A stretch of DNA of 64,000 nt from contig NZ_MTQM01000006.1 of the NCBI RefSeq assembly GCF_001984105.1, positions 124,001 to 188,000 of the forward strand. The letters run 5' to 3'. This document shows positions 24,311 through 33,537 of this stretch, piece by piece. Position 1 is the stretch's first letter. Each line of letters starts with the position of its first letter. The DNA comes from Microbacterium sp. CSI-V. GTDB taxonomy: Bacteria > Actinomycetota > Actinomycetes > Actinomycetales > Microbacteriaceae. A model generated the notes under the pieces. The model did not search any database. It worked only from the letters and a program-made list of their open reading frames with translations, and was not told the DNA's origin. Position numbers and translations under genes: made by a program.

Positions 24311-24599
24311 CGTCATCCTCCAAGGGGGAGGTCCCGTGACAGACGGCGACCTGCCGCGTGCGAGGGACGTTCGGGTGATCCGGGGCGGGGCATCCGAACG
24401 AGCGTCGGTGCTGATCCGGGGCCCACCCTCCGCCGGGCCCGGGGGAGCGGTCAAGCGATCGCGGCCGATCCTGCGGGATGCCGCGCCCCGCACGCCGGTG
24501 TGCGGGAAACCGCAAGCGCGCATGCGGGCCGTGCGGGCGCCGGCGGAGCCGAGAACGCGTACGGTCGTGGCACTGACCGCCTCCGGACGAAGGGATGCC
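24311..24599. other. Divergent intergenic region controlling the polysaccharide locus
   Basis: 289 bp between the dehydrogenase (minus) and the GT2 synthase (plus). A TACGGT -10-like hexamer at 24560-24565 could start the GT2 transcript with a ~27-nt leader containing AAGGGA. Around 24480-24540 there is a GC-rich patch with a near-palindrome (CCGCACGCC/GGTGTGCGG) and repeated TGCGGG words, possible regulator-binding sequence. I see no clear promoter for the minus-strand operon and no gene. Confidence 0.5.
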
Positions 24600-25955
24600 A
24601 TGACCCTCGCGCTCGCGCTCCTCGTCGCCGTCTGCACGATCGGGGTCTCCACGCTCGTGTGGGGCACTGTCGCCCTCGGCCGCCTCGCCTGCGAGCGGCG
24701 CCCGCGTCCGTCGCTGCTCGCACCGTCGATGTACTTCCGGTCGACGGAGGTCGCGGTGCTCATCGCCGCGCACGACGAGGAGCTCGTCATCGCCGACGCG
24801 GTGCGCGCCGCCCGGGCCCTCGTGCCGGCCCGGAACGTGTTCGTGGTGTCGGACGGGTCGGGGGACGCGACGGTGGAGCGGGCGCGCGACGCGGGCGCGT
24901 CGGTGTGGGACCTCTTCCCGAATCGCGGCAAGGCGGGCGCCATCCGGGCGGGACTCGAGCGCTTCCGGATCCCCGAGCGGTTCCCCCTCCTGCTCCTCCT
25001 GGATGCCGACTCCCGCCCGCGCCCGGACTACCTGCGCACGGGCCTGCCGCTGTTCACCGACCCGGACGTGGTGGCCGTGGCGGGACGCGCGACGACCGCC
25101 GCGGACGCCCCGGCGACTCGCACGGGGCGCCTGCTCACGACCTACCGGGAACGCACGTACGTGTGCACCCAGTACCTCCACAAGTTCGGCCAGGCGGCGC
25201 GCGCCGCAGACGCCGTCGCCATCGTGCCCGGCTTCGCGAGCCTGTATCGCACGGACGTGCTGGACCGGATCGACATCGACGCCCCCGGGCTGTCGATCGA
25301 GGACTTCAACATGACCTTCGAGGTCCACGCCAAGCGCCTCGGCCGGATCGCCTTCCACCCGGAGTGCGCGATCGCCGAGACGCAGGATCCGGCCGTCCTC
25401 CGCGACTATTCGGCCCAGATGCGCCGCTGGAGCCTCGGCTTCTGGCAGACCGTGCGGCGGCACGGCATCCGGCCCGGGCTGTTCTGGACGTCCGTGGGCG
25501 TCTTCGCCGCCGAGACCGCCGTCGCGAGCCTGGTGATCGCGGCGGTCGTGCCCGCGCTCGTCGTGGGGGCTCTCGCCGCCCTGGGCGGTCGGCTGTTGAG
25601 CGGGAGCGCGGCAGGCGTCGCCGATGCCGTGGCCGCGGCGATCCCGACGGTTCCTCTGCTGGTGGGGTTCCTCCTCGTGGACACCGTGATGACGGTCTTC
25701 CTGTGCGCGGTCACGCGGCAGCCTCCGCGCGTGTCGATGCTCCTGTTCCCGCTGCTGCGCGTCTGGGACGCGGTGCTGTGCCTGCGAGCCCTGGTCGCCG
25801 CTCTCGGGCGGCCGTCGGACGGCCGATGGAAGAGCCCGGACCGCCGGACGGCCGGGGGCGGGGCGACCGGGCCGGCACCCGGGCCCCTGGCATCCGCTCG
25901 TTCGAGGTCAGGCGGAGGCCTCCCCGTGCAGGTGGGCGACGAGCTGCGCGCGTGA
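24600..25955 (+). CDS. Processive family-2 glycosyltransferase (polysaccharide synthase)
   Basis: 451 residues. One N-terminal membrane helix, a cytoplasmic GT-A domain, then at least three C-terminal helices (~290-420). Catalytic elements are all visible: AAHDE near 57, DGSGD, the D135-A-D137 metal motif, the ED pair at 234-235 and QMRRW (273-277), the QxxRW signature of processive synthases such as PgaC/IcaA, hyaluronan and cellulose synthases. It should both polymerise and extrude a beta-linked glycan. The tail after ~residue 420 is disordered and overlaps the convergent regulator gene by 48 bp. The polymer is unknown; neighbours point to an amino-sugar or uronic-acid polymer. Confidence 0.9.
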   Translation: MTLALALLVAVCTIGVSTLVWGTVALGRLACERRPRPSLLAPSMYFRSTEVAVLIAAHDEELVIADAVRAARALVPARNVFVVSDGSGDATVERARDAGASVWDLFPNRGKAGAIRAGLERFRIPERFPLLLLLDADSRPRPDYLRTGLPLFTDPDVVAVAGRATTAADAPATRTGRLLTTYRERTYVCTQYLHKFGQAARAADAVAIVPGFASLYRTDVLDRIDIDAPGLSIEDFNMTFEVHAKRLGRIAFHPECAIAETQDPAVLRDYSAQMRRWSLGFWQTVRRHGIRPGLFWTSVGVFAAETAVASLVIAAVVPALVVGALAALGGRLLSGSAAGVADAVAAAIPTVPLLVGFLLVDTVMTVFLCAVTRQPPRVSMLLFPLLRVWDAVLCLRALVAALGRPSDGRWKSPDRRTAGGGATGPAPGPLASARSRSGGGLPVQVGDELRA

Positions 25956-28436
25956 ACCGACACCGAGCTTCCGGTAGACGCGCGTGAGACGCAACTCCAC
26001 GGATCGCAGGGAGATGAACAGGGTCGCGGCGATCTCGCGATTGCGCAGACCCCGCTGGACCAGGGCGACGACCTCCTGCTCGTCGGGCGAGAGGACGGTG
26101 TCGGCTCGAGCGTCGTAGCCGACCCTGCGCAGGACGCGGTACTCATCCGCCGGAACGCACCGCTCGCGAGCCGCGCGCAGGCGCGCGTACTCGTGGGGCG
26201 AGTCGTCGGTGCGATAGAGGGCCTGCGCCTCGTCGAAGGCGAGTCGGCCCTCTCGACCCGACCGGCACACGGCGCGGGACCGGGCCACCGCCAGCGTCGT
26301 CCACCGGCGGGGGCGCGCCGCGAGCGCGATCTCCAACCGCGCCGTCTCGGAACGGGCCTCGACGACCCGATCGCTCAGCCACAGCGCTTCGATCAGGTCG
26401 GCGTCGGTCCGCATCAGCGCCGGGTCGTTCCCCGGTCCGGCGGCCCGCGCGGCCTGCAGACTGCCGACCGCGTCGTCGAAACGTCGCTCCGTCAGAGCGA
26501 GGCCTCCCTCGATCGCCGCGAAGAAGGGCAGGAGCGTCGGCGTTCCCTCTCTCCGACATAGTTCCCTGCCGCGGCGCACGAGGTCGTGGGTCGTCGGATC
26601 GGACGGGTCGATGGCGGCGGCCTGAGCCAGCAGCAGAGTGCGGGCGGCATCCGGTCCGCGTCCGGGGAGCCATTCGTGTCGCCACGCCGCCACGGCGTGC
26701 CGGGCCGCGAGGGGATCGCCTCCGCGTACCTCGGCGGCGACGACGATGCGCAGGAGACGCTCCCGCCACATCGGGGCAGGGCGCGGCATGCTGCTGAGCA
26801 GCGTCTCCGTGACGCGCCGGACCTCCGCGTACCGTTCGTCCAGGAGCAGCACGGTCACCGCGAGGCTGGCGAGTTCGATCGGAGCGTCCGGGCTGAGCCC
26901 GACCTCGAGGTCGACGGTGTCCGGGAGATCGTCGGCAACCTCCATCCCCATTCCCCGCAGGATCGCGGCAAGCAGCAGTGTCTCCTCGGACGCGGCCCCG
27001 CGCTCGACGACCGCGGAGACCCGCGCGACCGCCTGATCCAGCTCCCCGCGGGAGAGATGCAGACGTGCGCTCTCGCACAGGAGGCGTTCGGTGGAGACGG
27101 CGTCGTCCTCCCATTCGACGGAGTCGGGAAGGGCGTCGCGCACGACGTGATCGACGCGGGCGCCGGCACGCAGAGCCGCGATCGTCGCCCGCACGCGGAC
27201 ATCCGCCGCGGCCGTGTCGAGGGCGCGATCGAGATAGTGCTGTCCGAGCAGGTCGTGTCCGCCGAGGACGAGGGCGTCGCCCAGCTCGACGAGTCCGCGA
27301 TCCCGCTGGATCGGGTCCAGCTCACCGCCCAGGGCGCGCTCGGCGAACTCGATCGCGGCGAACGTGTCACCCCCGCGGGACAGTTCGACGGCGGCGGCGA
27401 GGAGCGGGAGCCGGTCGCCCGTGGGGTCGAGGAAGCTGGCGTGCCACAGATACGTCGCCGGGTCCTGCTGCCGGTGGTCGCTCGCCGACCGGGCGTGCAG
27501 CCGCCGACGCTCGTCGGGGGACAGCGCCGCGTGATGGCGGAGGCGGAGGGCGGGGTCGGAGACGCGCGCGCGGTCGCCGTGCACGCTCACGAGACCGCGG
27601 TCGATCAGCTCGTCCAGCTCGATACCGATCTCGGCGGCCGCCGATCGGAGGTGCTCGTAGTCGTAGAGGGGCCCCATCGAGAGCAGGTCGAGGACGGCCG
27701 ACACCCGGGGATCCTCGGAGCACCGCGGCATACTGCGCTGGCGCCGGACCGAGGGGCGGACGACGCGCAGAGGCAGCGGCAGCGCGGCGTCGCCGGCCGC
27801 CTCGCCGGGAGTCAGCCGGACACGCGCGATCAGCCCGGGGTCACCGCCCGTCGATGCGGCCACGATGTGCGTCACGGCCGGGCTGGTGCCCGCGCCGATC
27901 GTCGCGCGGGCGAGCTCGACCGACTCGTCGAAGGAGAGCCGTTCGATGTGGATGTGGGTCACCCCGGCGAAATCGTGGCGCCCCTCCGGGGTTCGCACGG
28001 TCGCGACCACGCTGACCCCGGTACCTCGGAGCCGAGCGCACACGAACGCCAGGATGCTGAGGCTCGCGCCGTCCATCTCGTCCAGGTCGTCGATGACCAG
28101 CACGCGGGGCTCGTCCTGAACGAGGTGGAGAGTGCGGCTGATCTCCTCCGCCAGCAGGTGTTCCGGCCAATCGCGTCCCCGGGACAGAACCGCGTCGAGG
28201 GCGCTGCTCCGCGACCCCGCCAGCCCGGCGGCGAAGGCGGAGACACCCGACAGGGGCCACATCCGTTCGCTCGGACTCACCGCGACGACCGCGGTGTCGT
28301 GTCGTCGGGCGATCTCCCTGAGGAGGGCCGTCTTGCCCACCCCGGTGTCGCCGACGAACACGCACGCGGCCCCCTCCCGCATGCCGATCATCGCCTCGGC
28401 GACCTGGATTTCCCGTTCGCGCCCAAAAAACTGCAT
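25908..28436 (-). CDS. Large LuxR-family ATP-binding transcriptional regulator (LAL/MalT-like)
   Basis: 842 residues. An N-terminal AAA/STAND ATPase has Walker A GDTGVGKT (29-36) and Walker B VLVIDDLDE (D116-D117). A long alpha-helical middle follows, probably TPR-like by analogy with MalT. A C-terminal LuxR helix-turn-helix ends the protein (LSPDEQEVVALVQRGLRNRE...SVELRLTRVYRKLGV). Such proteins sense a small ligand or partner and activate transcription. The ATG at 28436 has GGGAGCG 8 nt upstream and places the P-loop normally. It converges on the GT2 synthase with 3' ends overlapping 48 bp. The most likely target is the adjacent polysaccharide locus, by position only. Confidence 0.9.
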   Translation of the reverse strand: MQFFGREREIQVAEAMIGMREGAACVFVGDTGVGKTALLREIARRHDTAVVAVSPSERMWPLSGVSAFAAGLAGSRSSALDAVLSRGRDWPEHLLAEEISRTLHLVQDEPRVLVIDDLDEMDGASLSILAFVCARLRGTGVSVVATVRTPEGRHDFAGVTHIHIERLSFDESVELARATIGAGTSPAVTHIVAASTGGDPGLIARVRLTPGEAAGDAALPLPLRVVRPSVRRQRSMPRCSEDPRVSAVLDLLSMGPLYDYEHLRSAAAEIGIELDELIDRGLVSVHGDRARVSDPALRLRHHAALSPDERRRLHARSASDHRQQDPATYLWHASFLDPTGDRLPLLAAAVELSRGGDTFAAIEFAERALGGELDPIQRDRGLVELGDALVLGGHDLLGQHYLDRALDTAAADVRVRATIAALRAGARVDHVVRDALPDSVEWEDDAVSTERLLCESARLHLSRGELDQAVARVSAVVERGAASEETLLLAAILRGMGMEVADDLPDTVDLEVGLSPDAPIELASLAVTVLLLDERYAEVRRVTETLLSSMPRPAPMWRERLLRIVVAAEVRGGDPLAARHAVAAWRHEWLPGRGPDAARTLLLAQAAAIDPSDPTTHDLVRRGRELCRREGTPTLLPFFAAIEGGLALTERRFDDAVGSLQAARAAGPGNDPALMRTDADLIEALWLSDRVVEARSETARLEIALAARPRRWTTLAVARSRAVCRSGREGRLAFDEAQALYRTDDSPHEYARLRAARERCVPADEYRVLRRVGYDARADTVLSPDEQEVVALVQRGLRNREIAATLFISLRSVELRLTRVYRKLGVGSRAQLVAHLHGEASA

Positions 28437-28514
28437 CCGAACGCTCCCAACTGCGTCGGTGGATGGCGCGGCGGGCGATTCGCCGCATCCGTCCTGGATG
28501 CCCCCAGGCCGCCA

Positions 28515-28543
28515 CTGTAAGCAACGGTGCCGGACGAAGACAA
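28515..28543 (-). promoter_or_regulatory. Candidate promoter of the LuxR-family regulator
   Basis: Read on the minus strand: TTGTCT (28543-28538), a 17-bp spacer, then TTACAG (28520-28515). Spacing is ideal and both hexamers are reasonable, leaving a leader of about 70 nt. Confidence 0.45.
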
Positions 28544-28568
28544 GAGGAGATTTTCCCCGTTGACGGCG

Positions 28569-28601
28569 GAGGGGGCCGCGTGCATCGCACGTGGCCCCCT
28601 C
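28569..28601 (-). terminator. Hairpin after pgl
   Basis: A 15-bp stem with one G-T pair (28569-28583 with 28587-28601) and a 3-nt loop, 24 bp past the pgl stop. There is no U-tract. It would end the pentose-phosphate operon before the regulator gene. Confidence 0.6.
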
Positions 28602-28624
28602 GGATTCCCGATGGAAATCCGGTG

Positions 28625-29416
28625 TCAGTACTCGCGGTCGATGAGCTGCGGCGGGACCTGGTCGGCCGCGGCCTCGTCGACGAAGAACGCCGTACGACGG
28701 CGCCCCTTCGCCCCGGCCGCGGGGACGCTCTGATAGCTCGCACCGGCGAGGGCGAGGCCGAGAGCTGCGGCTTTGTCCGCCCCGGCGATGACCATCCACA
28801 CGCGCTTGGACGAGTTGATGACCGGACGCGTGAGCGAGATGCGCTCGGGCGGTGGCTTCGGGGAGTCGCGCACCGGCACGGTCGCCCGGTCGGTCACCGA
28901 GATCTCGGGCCGGTCGGGGAAGAGCGACGCGATGTGCGCATCCGGACCGACACCGAGGAAGCAGATGTCGAACGACGGCCACGGGCCGGTCTCACTGCGA
29001 TCCGACGGAGCGAACTGCGCCAGCTCATCGGCGTACGCGATGGCCGCGGAGTCGAGGTCGAGGCCGTCGTCGGTCGACGCGACCGTGTGGATGTTCTCGG
29101 CGGGGACGGCCAGAGCATCCAACAAAGCCGCACGCGCCTGCCGGTCGTTCCGGTCGTCCGAGTCACGGGCCACGAACCGTTCGTCCCCGAACCAGAAGTG
29201 CACGAGCGACCAGTCGATGTCCGCAACGCGCGGATCGAGTGCCGCGGCGCGCAGCACGGCGCCGCCCATCGTTCCGCCCGTCAGGCAGATGTGCATGCGC
29301 TTGCCCTCGGCCACGCGCTTGACGACGCGATTGACGAAACGCGTCGCGACGTAGTCGGCGAGGGTCGCGGCATCCTTCTTGATGATGACCTGCTTGGCCG
29401 CACCGTTCTCGGTCAT
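28625..29416 (-). CDS. pgl: 6-Phosphogluconolactonase
   Basis: 263 residues. It hydrolyses 6-phosphoglucono-lactone, the second step of the oxidative pentose-phosphate pathway. Family blocks seen are ICLTGGTMG (sugar-phosphate isomerase-like fold), HFWFGDERFV and FLGVGPDAHIASLFP, the last holding the catalytic histidine. The ATG overlaps the opcA stop (ATGA). It is the last gene of the tkt-tal-pgi-zwf-opcA-pgl operon. Confidence 0.96.
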   Translation of the reverse strand: MTENGAAKQVIIKKDAATLADYVATRFVNRVVKRVAEGKRMHICLTGGTMGGAVLRAAALDPRVADIDWSLVHFWFGDERFVARDSDDRNDRQARAALLDALAVPAENIHTVASTDDGLDLDSAAIAYADELAQFAPSDRSETGPWPSFDICFLGVGPDAHIASLFPDRPEISVTDRATVPVRDSPKPPPERISLTRPVINSSKRVWMVIAGADKAAALGLALAGASYQSVPAAGAKGRRRTAFFVDEAAADQVPPQLIDREY

Positions 29417-30360
29417 CGCGTGCTCAGCTCGTCGAGCGTGCCGAGCAACTCGGTGCACTGGGTGAGGACGCGGCCGTAGAGCACATCGGGGTCGAGGCGA
29501 CGCAGCTCCTCGGCCAGGCACTCGCGCAGAGTCCGGCGCGGGAAGTCGAGTTCGTGCGTCGGCTGCCCCGGCTGGGTGAGCACCGCCACGCCCGGGACCG
29601 GGCGCTCCAGCAGCGTGTCGCCGCTCTCGCGGGTCAGACGCACCGACTTGATGCCGCCGGCCCACTCCTCCTCCGGCAGGTACGTGTATGCGACCGGGAC
29701 CTCGAGCTTGAGACCCAGCCACGCCGCGAGAAGAGCGGTGGAGGGGGAGTCGCTCGAACCCGCGACCTCGATGGAGGTCACCGGCTCGTACGGCGGCTGG
29801 TCGAGCACGGCCGCGAGCTGCTCGCGCCACCGCGTGACGCGGGTCCACGCGAAGTCCGTGTCGCCGGGCGCGTAGTGCTCGCCGAGGTGGGCGACCCACG
29901 ACGTCGGGTCGGCCTGCGACGACGCGTCGGTGATGCGGCGCTGGGCGATCCGGCCGATCGCGGAGAGCGCGGGATCCTCCGGCGCCTCGGCGGGCCACCA
30001 AGCCACGACGGGGGCGTCGGGCAGAAGAAGACCCGTCACGAGGCTCTCGGCGTTGGACCCGGCCGCTCCGTGGGCCCGCAGCACCACGACCTCGCTCGCG
30101 CCGGCGTCGCCGCCCACGCGAATCTGGGCGTCGAGGCGCGGCTCTTCGCCCTCGTCGCCGAACAGCACCGCGATCACGCGCATCGGGTGCTCGCGCGAGG
30201 CGTCGTTCGCGGCCTCGATGACCTCTTCCTCGGCACCGTGGCGGGTCACGATGATGAGGGTCAGCACGCGACCGAGGGCGACGGCGCCGCCCTCTTCTCG
30301 AACGCTGACGAGCTTCTTCGAGATCGCGCTGACGGTGGTGTCGGGCAGATCGATGATCAC
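29413..30360 (-). CDS. opcA: Glucose-6-phosphate dehydrogenase assembly protein OpcA
   Basis: 315 residues. In actinobacteria and cyanobacteria OpcA binds and activates glucose-6-phosphate dehydrogenase. Visible family features are MIIDLPDTTVSAISKKL at the N-terminus and PDAPVVAWWPAEAPEDP in the middle. The GTG at 30360 overlaps the zwf stop (GTGA) and gives the canonical N-terminus; the longer upstream frame is arginine-rich zwf sequence read out of frame. Zwf and OpcA are thus made together, fitting their complex. Confidence 0.95.
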   Translation of the reverse strand: MIIDLPDTTVSAISKKLVSVREEGGAVALGRVLTLIIVTRHGAEEEVIEAANDASREHPMRVIAVLFGDEGEEPRLDAQIRVGGDAGASEVVVLRAHGAAGSNAESLVTGLLLPDAPVVAWWPAEAPEDPALSAIGRIAQRRITDASSQADPTSWVAHLGEHYAPGDTDFAWTRVTRWREQLAAVLDQPPYEPVTSIEVAGSSDSPSTALLAAWLGLKLEVPVAYTYLPEEEWAGGIKSVRLTRESGDTLLERPVPGVAVLTQPGQPTHELDFPRRTLRECLAEELRRLDPDVLYGRVLTQCTELLGTLDELSTR

Positions 30361-31907
30361 GGGCGCCTCCACGTGCGGCCATCGCGGGCGAGGAGCTCGT
30401 CGGCGGATGCCGGCCCCCACGACCCGGGTGAATACTGTTCGAGCGGGCCACCCTGAGCCGCCCAGAACTCCTCGATCGGGTCGAGGATCTTCCAGCTGAG
30501 CTCGACCTCTTCGTGGCGCGGGAAGAGCGGCGGGTCTCCCAGCAGCACGTCGAGGATGAGCCGTTCGTAGGCCTCGGGGCTGGCCTCGGTGAAGGCGTGG
30601 CCGTACCCGAAGTCCATCGTCACGTCGCGCACCTGGGTGCCGTCGCCCGGGACCTTCGAACCGAAGCGGATGGTGACGCCCTCATCGGGCTGCACGCGGA
30701 TGACGAGCGCGTTCTGACCCAGTTCCTGGGTCTGGCTGCGCGAGAACAGCTGCTGCGGCGCACGCTTGAACACCACGGCGACCTCGGTGACACGGCGTCC
30801 GAGCCGCTTGCCGCTGCGCACGTAGAACGGCACCCCGGACCAGCGGCGCGTGTTGATCTCGAGCTTGATCGCGGCGTAGGTCTCGGTGACCGACTCCGGG
30901 TTCATGCCGTCTTCCTCGAGGAAGCCGAGCACCTTCTCGCCACCCTGCCATCCGCCGGCGTACTGCCCGCGGGCGGTCGCCTCGGCGAGGTTCTCCGGCA
31001 GGCGGACGGCCGCGAGCACCTTCTCCTTCTCGGCGCGCAGGTCTGCTGCGTTGAAGCTGATCGGCTCCTCCATCGCCGTGAGGGCGAGGAGCTGCAGCAG
31101 GTGGTTCTGGATGACGTCGCGAGCCGCGCCGATCCCGTCGTAGTAGCCCGCGCGACCGCCGACGCCGATGTCCTCGGCCATCGTGATCTGCACATGGTCG
31201 ACGTAGTTGCGGTTCCAGATCGGCTCGTACAGCTCGTTGGCAAAACGCAGCGCCAGGATGTTCTGCACGGTCTCTTTGCCGAGGTAGTGGTCGATCCGGA
31301 AGATCGAGTCGGCGGGGAACGCGCTCTCGACGACCTCGTTCAGCTCGCGCGCGGAGGCGAGGTCGTGACCGAAGGGCTTCTCGATCACGACACGGCGCCA
31401 GCCGGCCGGCTTCTGATCGCCCTCGCCCACGAGCCCGGACGCCTTGAGCTGCGTCGTCACCAGGGGGAAGGCCTTCGGCGGGATGGAGAGGTAGTACGCG
31501 TGGTTGCCCATCGTGCCGCGCTCGACGTCGAGCTTGTCGACGGTCTCACGCAGACGACGGAACGCCTCGGGATCGTCGAACTCGCCCTGGACGAAGCGGA
31601 TGCCCTCGAGCAGCTCCTGCCACGTCTCCTCGCGGAACTCGGTGCGGGCGTACTGCTTGACCGATTCGTGCACGACCTTCGCGAAGTCCTGGTCCTCCCA
31701 GTCGCGACGGGCGAAGCCGACCAACGCGAATCCGGGGGGCAGGAGGCCGCGGTTGGCGAGGTCGTAGACGGCCGGCATGAGCTTCTTGCGCGACAGGTCT
31801 CCTGTCACGCCGAAGATCACCAGCGCGCTGGGACCCGCGATGCGGTTGAGCCGGCGATCCTCGGGATCGCGGAGGGGATTGTGACCGGGTGTGATCTCTA
31901 CGACCAT
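30357..31907 (-). CDS. zwf: Glucose-6-phosphate 1-dehydrogenase
   Basis: 516 residues. It oxidises glucose 6-phosphate with NADP to start the oxidative pentose-phosphate pathway. Dinucleotide site IFGVTGDLSRKKLMPA, active-site block RIDHYLGKETVQN (the histidine that abstracts the proton follows in the same domain) and substrate loop EKPFGHD are all present. The ATG at 31907 is only 4 bp after the pgi stop, so it is cotranscribed. The extended upstream frame belongs to pgi read out of frame. Confidence 0.98.
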   Translation of the reverse strand: MVVEITPGHNPLRDPEDRRLNRIAGPSALVIFGVTGDLSRKKLMPAVYDLANRGLLPPGFALVGFARRDWEDQDFAKVVHESVKQYARTEFREETWQELLEGIRFVQGEFDDPEAFRRLRETVDKLDVERGTMGNHAYYLSIPPKAFPLVTTQLKASGLVGEGDQKPAGWRRVVIEKPFGHDLASARELNEVVESAFPADSIFRIDHYLGKETVQNILALRFANELYEPIWNRNYVDHVQITMAEDIGVGGRAGYYDGIGAARDVIQNHLLQLLALTAMEEPISFNAADLRAEKEKVLAAVRLPENLAEATARGQYAGGWQGGEKVLGFLEEDGMNPESVTETYAAIKLEINTRRWSGVPFYVRSGKRLGRRVTEVAVVFKRAPQQLFSRSQTQELGQNALVIRVQPDEGVTIRFGSKVPGDGTQVRDVTMDFGYGHAFTEASPEAYERLILDVLLGDPPLFPRHEEVELSWKILDPIEEFWAAQGGPLEQYSPGSWGPASADELLARDGRTWRRP

Positions 31908-31911
31908 GCTT

Positions 31912-33537
31912 CTACTGCGCCGCCTCGAAGAGTGAGAGCACCTCGACCTGCGGGTCGGTGAGCGTGAGCGTGACGACGGGGCGGCCGTGGCCCTCCGCCA
32001 GCACGCTCGCGTCGCCCGCGGCCTGTGCGTTGATGAGCTGACCGAACGTGAACGGGCGACCGGGGATCTCGAGGTCGACGTCGGTGCGTTCGGTGATCTG
32101 GAGGAAGACACCGGTGGCGGGTCCGCCCTTGTGGTACTGGCCCGTGGAGTGGAGGAACCGGGGTCCCCATCCGAACGTCGTGGGTCGACCGGAATCCGCG
32201 GCCACCAGTTCGCGCAGCCCCGCGAGCTGCGGCAGATCGAGTCGGTTCACGTAGGCCTGGATGCTCACGTAACCGTCGGCCGGCACGGACGCCCACAGGG
32301 CGTCCAGGACGCTCGCCAGGGTGCCACCGGATGCCAGGGCGGGGTCCGAAACGCGAACCTCGACGCCGTCGAACACGAGCGCCGGGGCGGTCTCCTCCGG
32401 GCGCGCGTCGAGCAGCCCGCGGGCGGCGACCTTCGCCGACTCCACGTCGGGCTGATCGAACGGGTCGATGCCGAGCAGGCGTCCGGCGATGGCGGTGGCG
32501 TACTCCCACACGATGAACTGCGCACCGAGGGAGCCGCTCACCAGGACCTCGCCCTCGTGACGCTCGAACAGGTGGAACGCGTCGGCGTGGTCGACGAACC
32601 TCACGACCTGCAGGTCTGTGGGTCGGGTCTCCAGCTCGGGCGAGACGGGCAGCAGCACGACGGGGAGGATGCCCGTGCCGTCCTTGCCGGTCGACTCGGC
32701 GACGAGCTGCTCGATCCAGTCCGGGAGGCCCGGGAGGTGGCTGCCGTCGGTGACGAGGCCGAGCTTGTCGCGGCGCTGCGCGCCGCCGCCCGCGATCGCC
32801 GCCGCCAGGACCAGGGCCGGATTCTCGGGGGAGTCGATCGCGACCTCGAGGAGGGTGGAATCCGCCTCGTCGAGCAGGTCGTCGATGTCGACGCCGGCGA
32901 GGCCCGCCGGCACGAGGCCGAAGGCGGTGAGCGCCGAATACCGGCCGCCGACGGTGGGGTCGGCGGTGAACACCCGGTAGCCGTCGGCGCGCGCCGCCTG
33001 ATCGAGCGGCGAGCCGGGGTCGGTGACGACGACGATGCGATCGGCCGGGTCGATGCCCAGGTCGCGGAAGGCGGCCTCGAACGCGCGCTTGGCCGAATCC
33101 GTCTCGATGGTCGAGCCGGACTTGCTCGAGACGACCAGGACGGTCTCGCGCAGGCCACCGGCTTCGGCGTCGCCGTCGATCGCGGCGAGCACCTGCCCGG
33201 GGGCGGTGGAGTCCAGGATCACCAGCGGCACGCCCGCGGAACGGGCGATCACCTCGGGTGCGAGGGAGGAGCCCCCCATTCCGGCCAGGACGACGCGGGT
33301 CACGCCCTGCGCGACGAGCTCGTCGCGCAGGGCGGTGATCTCGGGCACGAGCGGGCGCGAGACGGAGACCGCCTGCACCCACCCGAGCCGACGGGATGCC
33401 TCTTCCTCGGCCGCGGGACCCCACAGCGTGGGGTCGCCCGCCGTGATGCCGGACGCGACCAGGGAGCCGACCAGGTCGGGCAGCTCCGAGTCGACGACCG
33501 ACTTCACCTGGCCGGTGACCTTGACGGCGAAGGTCAC
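31912..33537 (-). CDS. pgi: Glucose-6-phosphate isomerase
   Basis: 541 residues. It interconverts glucose 6-phosphate and fructose 6-phosphate. SIS-domain signatures [11 protein letters not shown] and [12 protein letters not shown] bind the phosphate, and [19 protein letters not shown] near the end matches the actinobacterial Pgi subfamily found in pentose-phosphate operons. It differs from the E. coli type, so it could also be annotated as a Pgi-like/bifunctional family member. The GTG start overlaps the tal stop (GTGA). Confidence 0.93.
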   Translation of the reverse strand: MTFAVKVTGQVKSVVDSELPDLVGSLVASGITAGDPTLWGPAAEEEASRRLGWVQAVSVSRPLVPEITALRDELVAQGVTRVVLAGMGGSSLAPEVIARSAGVPLVILDSTAPGQVLAAIDGDAEAGGLRETVLVVSSKSGSTIETDSAKRAFEAAFRDLGIDPADRIVVVTDPGSPLDQAARADGYRVFTADPTVGGRYSALTAFGLVPAGLAGVDIDDLLDEADSTLLEVAIDSPENPALVLAAAIAGGGAQRRDKLGLVTDGSHLPGLPDWIEQLVAESTGKDGTGILPVVLLPVSPELETRPTDLQVVRFVDHADAFHLFERHEGEVLVSGSLGAQFIVWEYATAIAGRLLGIDPFDQPDVESAKVAARGLLDARPEETAPALVFDGVEVRVSDPALASGGTLASVLDALWASVPADGYVSIQAYVNRLDLPQLAGLRELVAADSGRPTTFGWGPRFLHSTGQYHKGGPATGVFLQITERTDVDLEIPGRPFTFGQLINAQAAGDASVLAEGHGRPVVTLTLTDPQVEVLSLFEAAQ

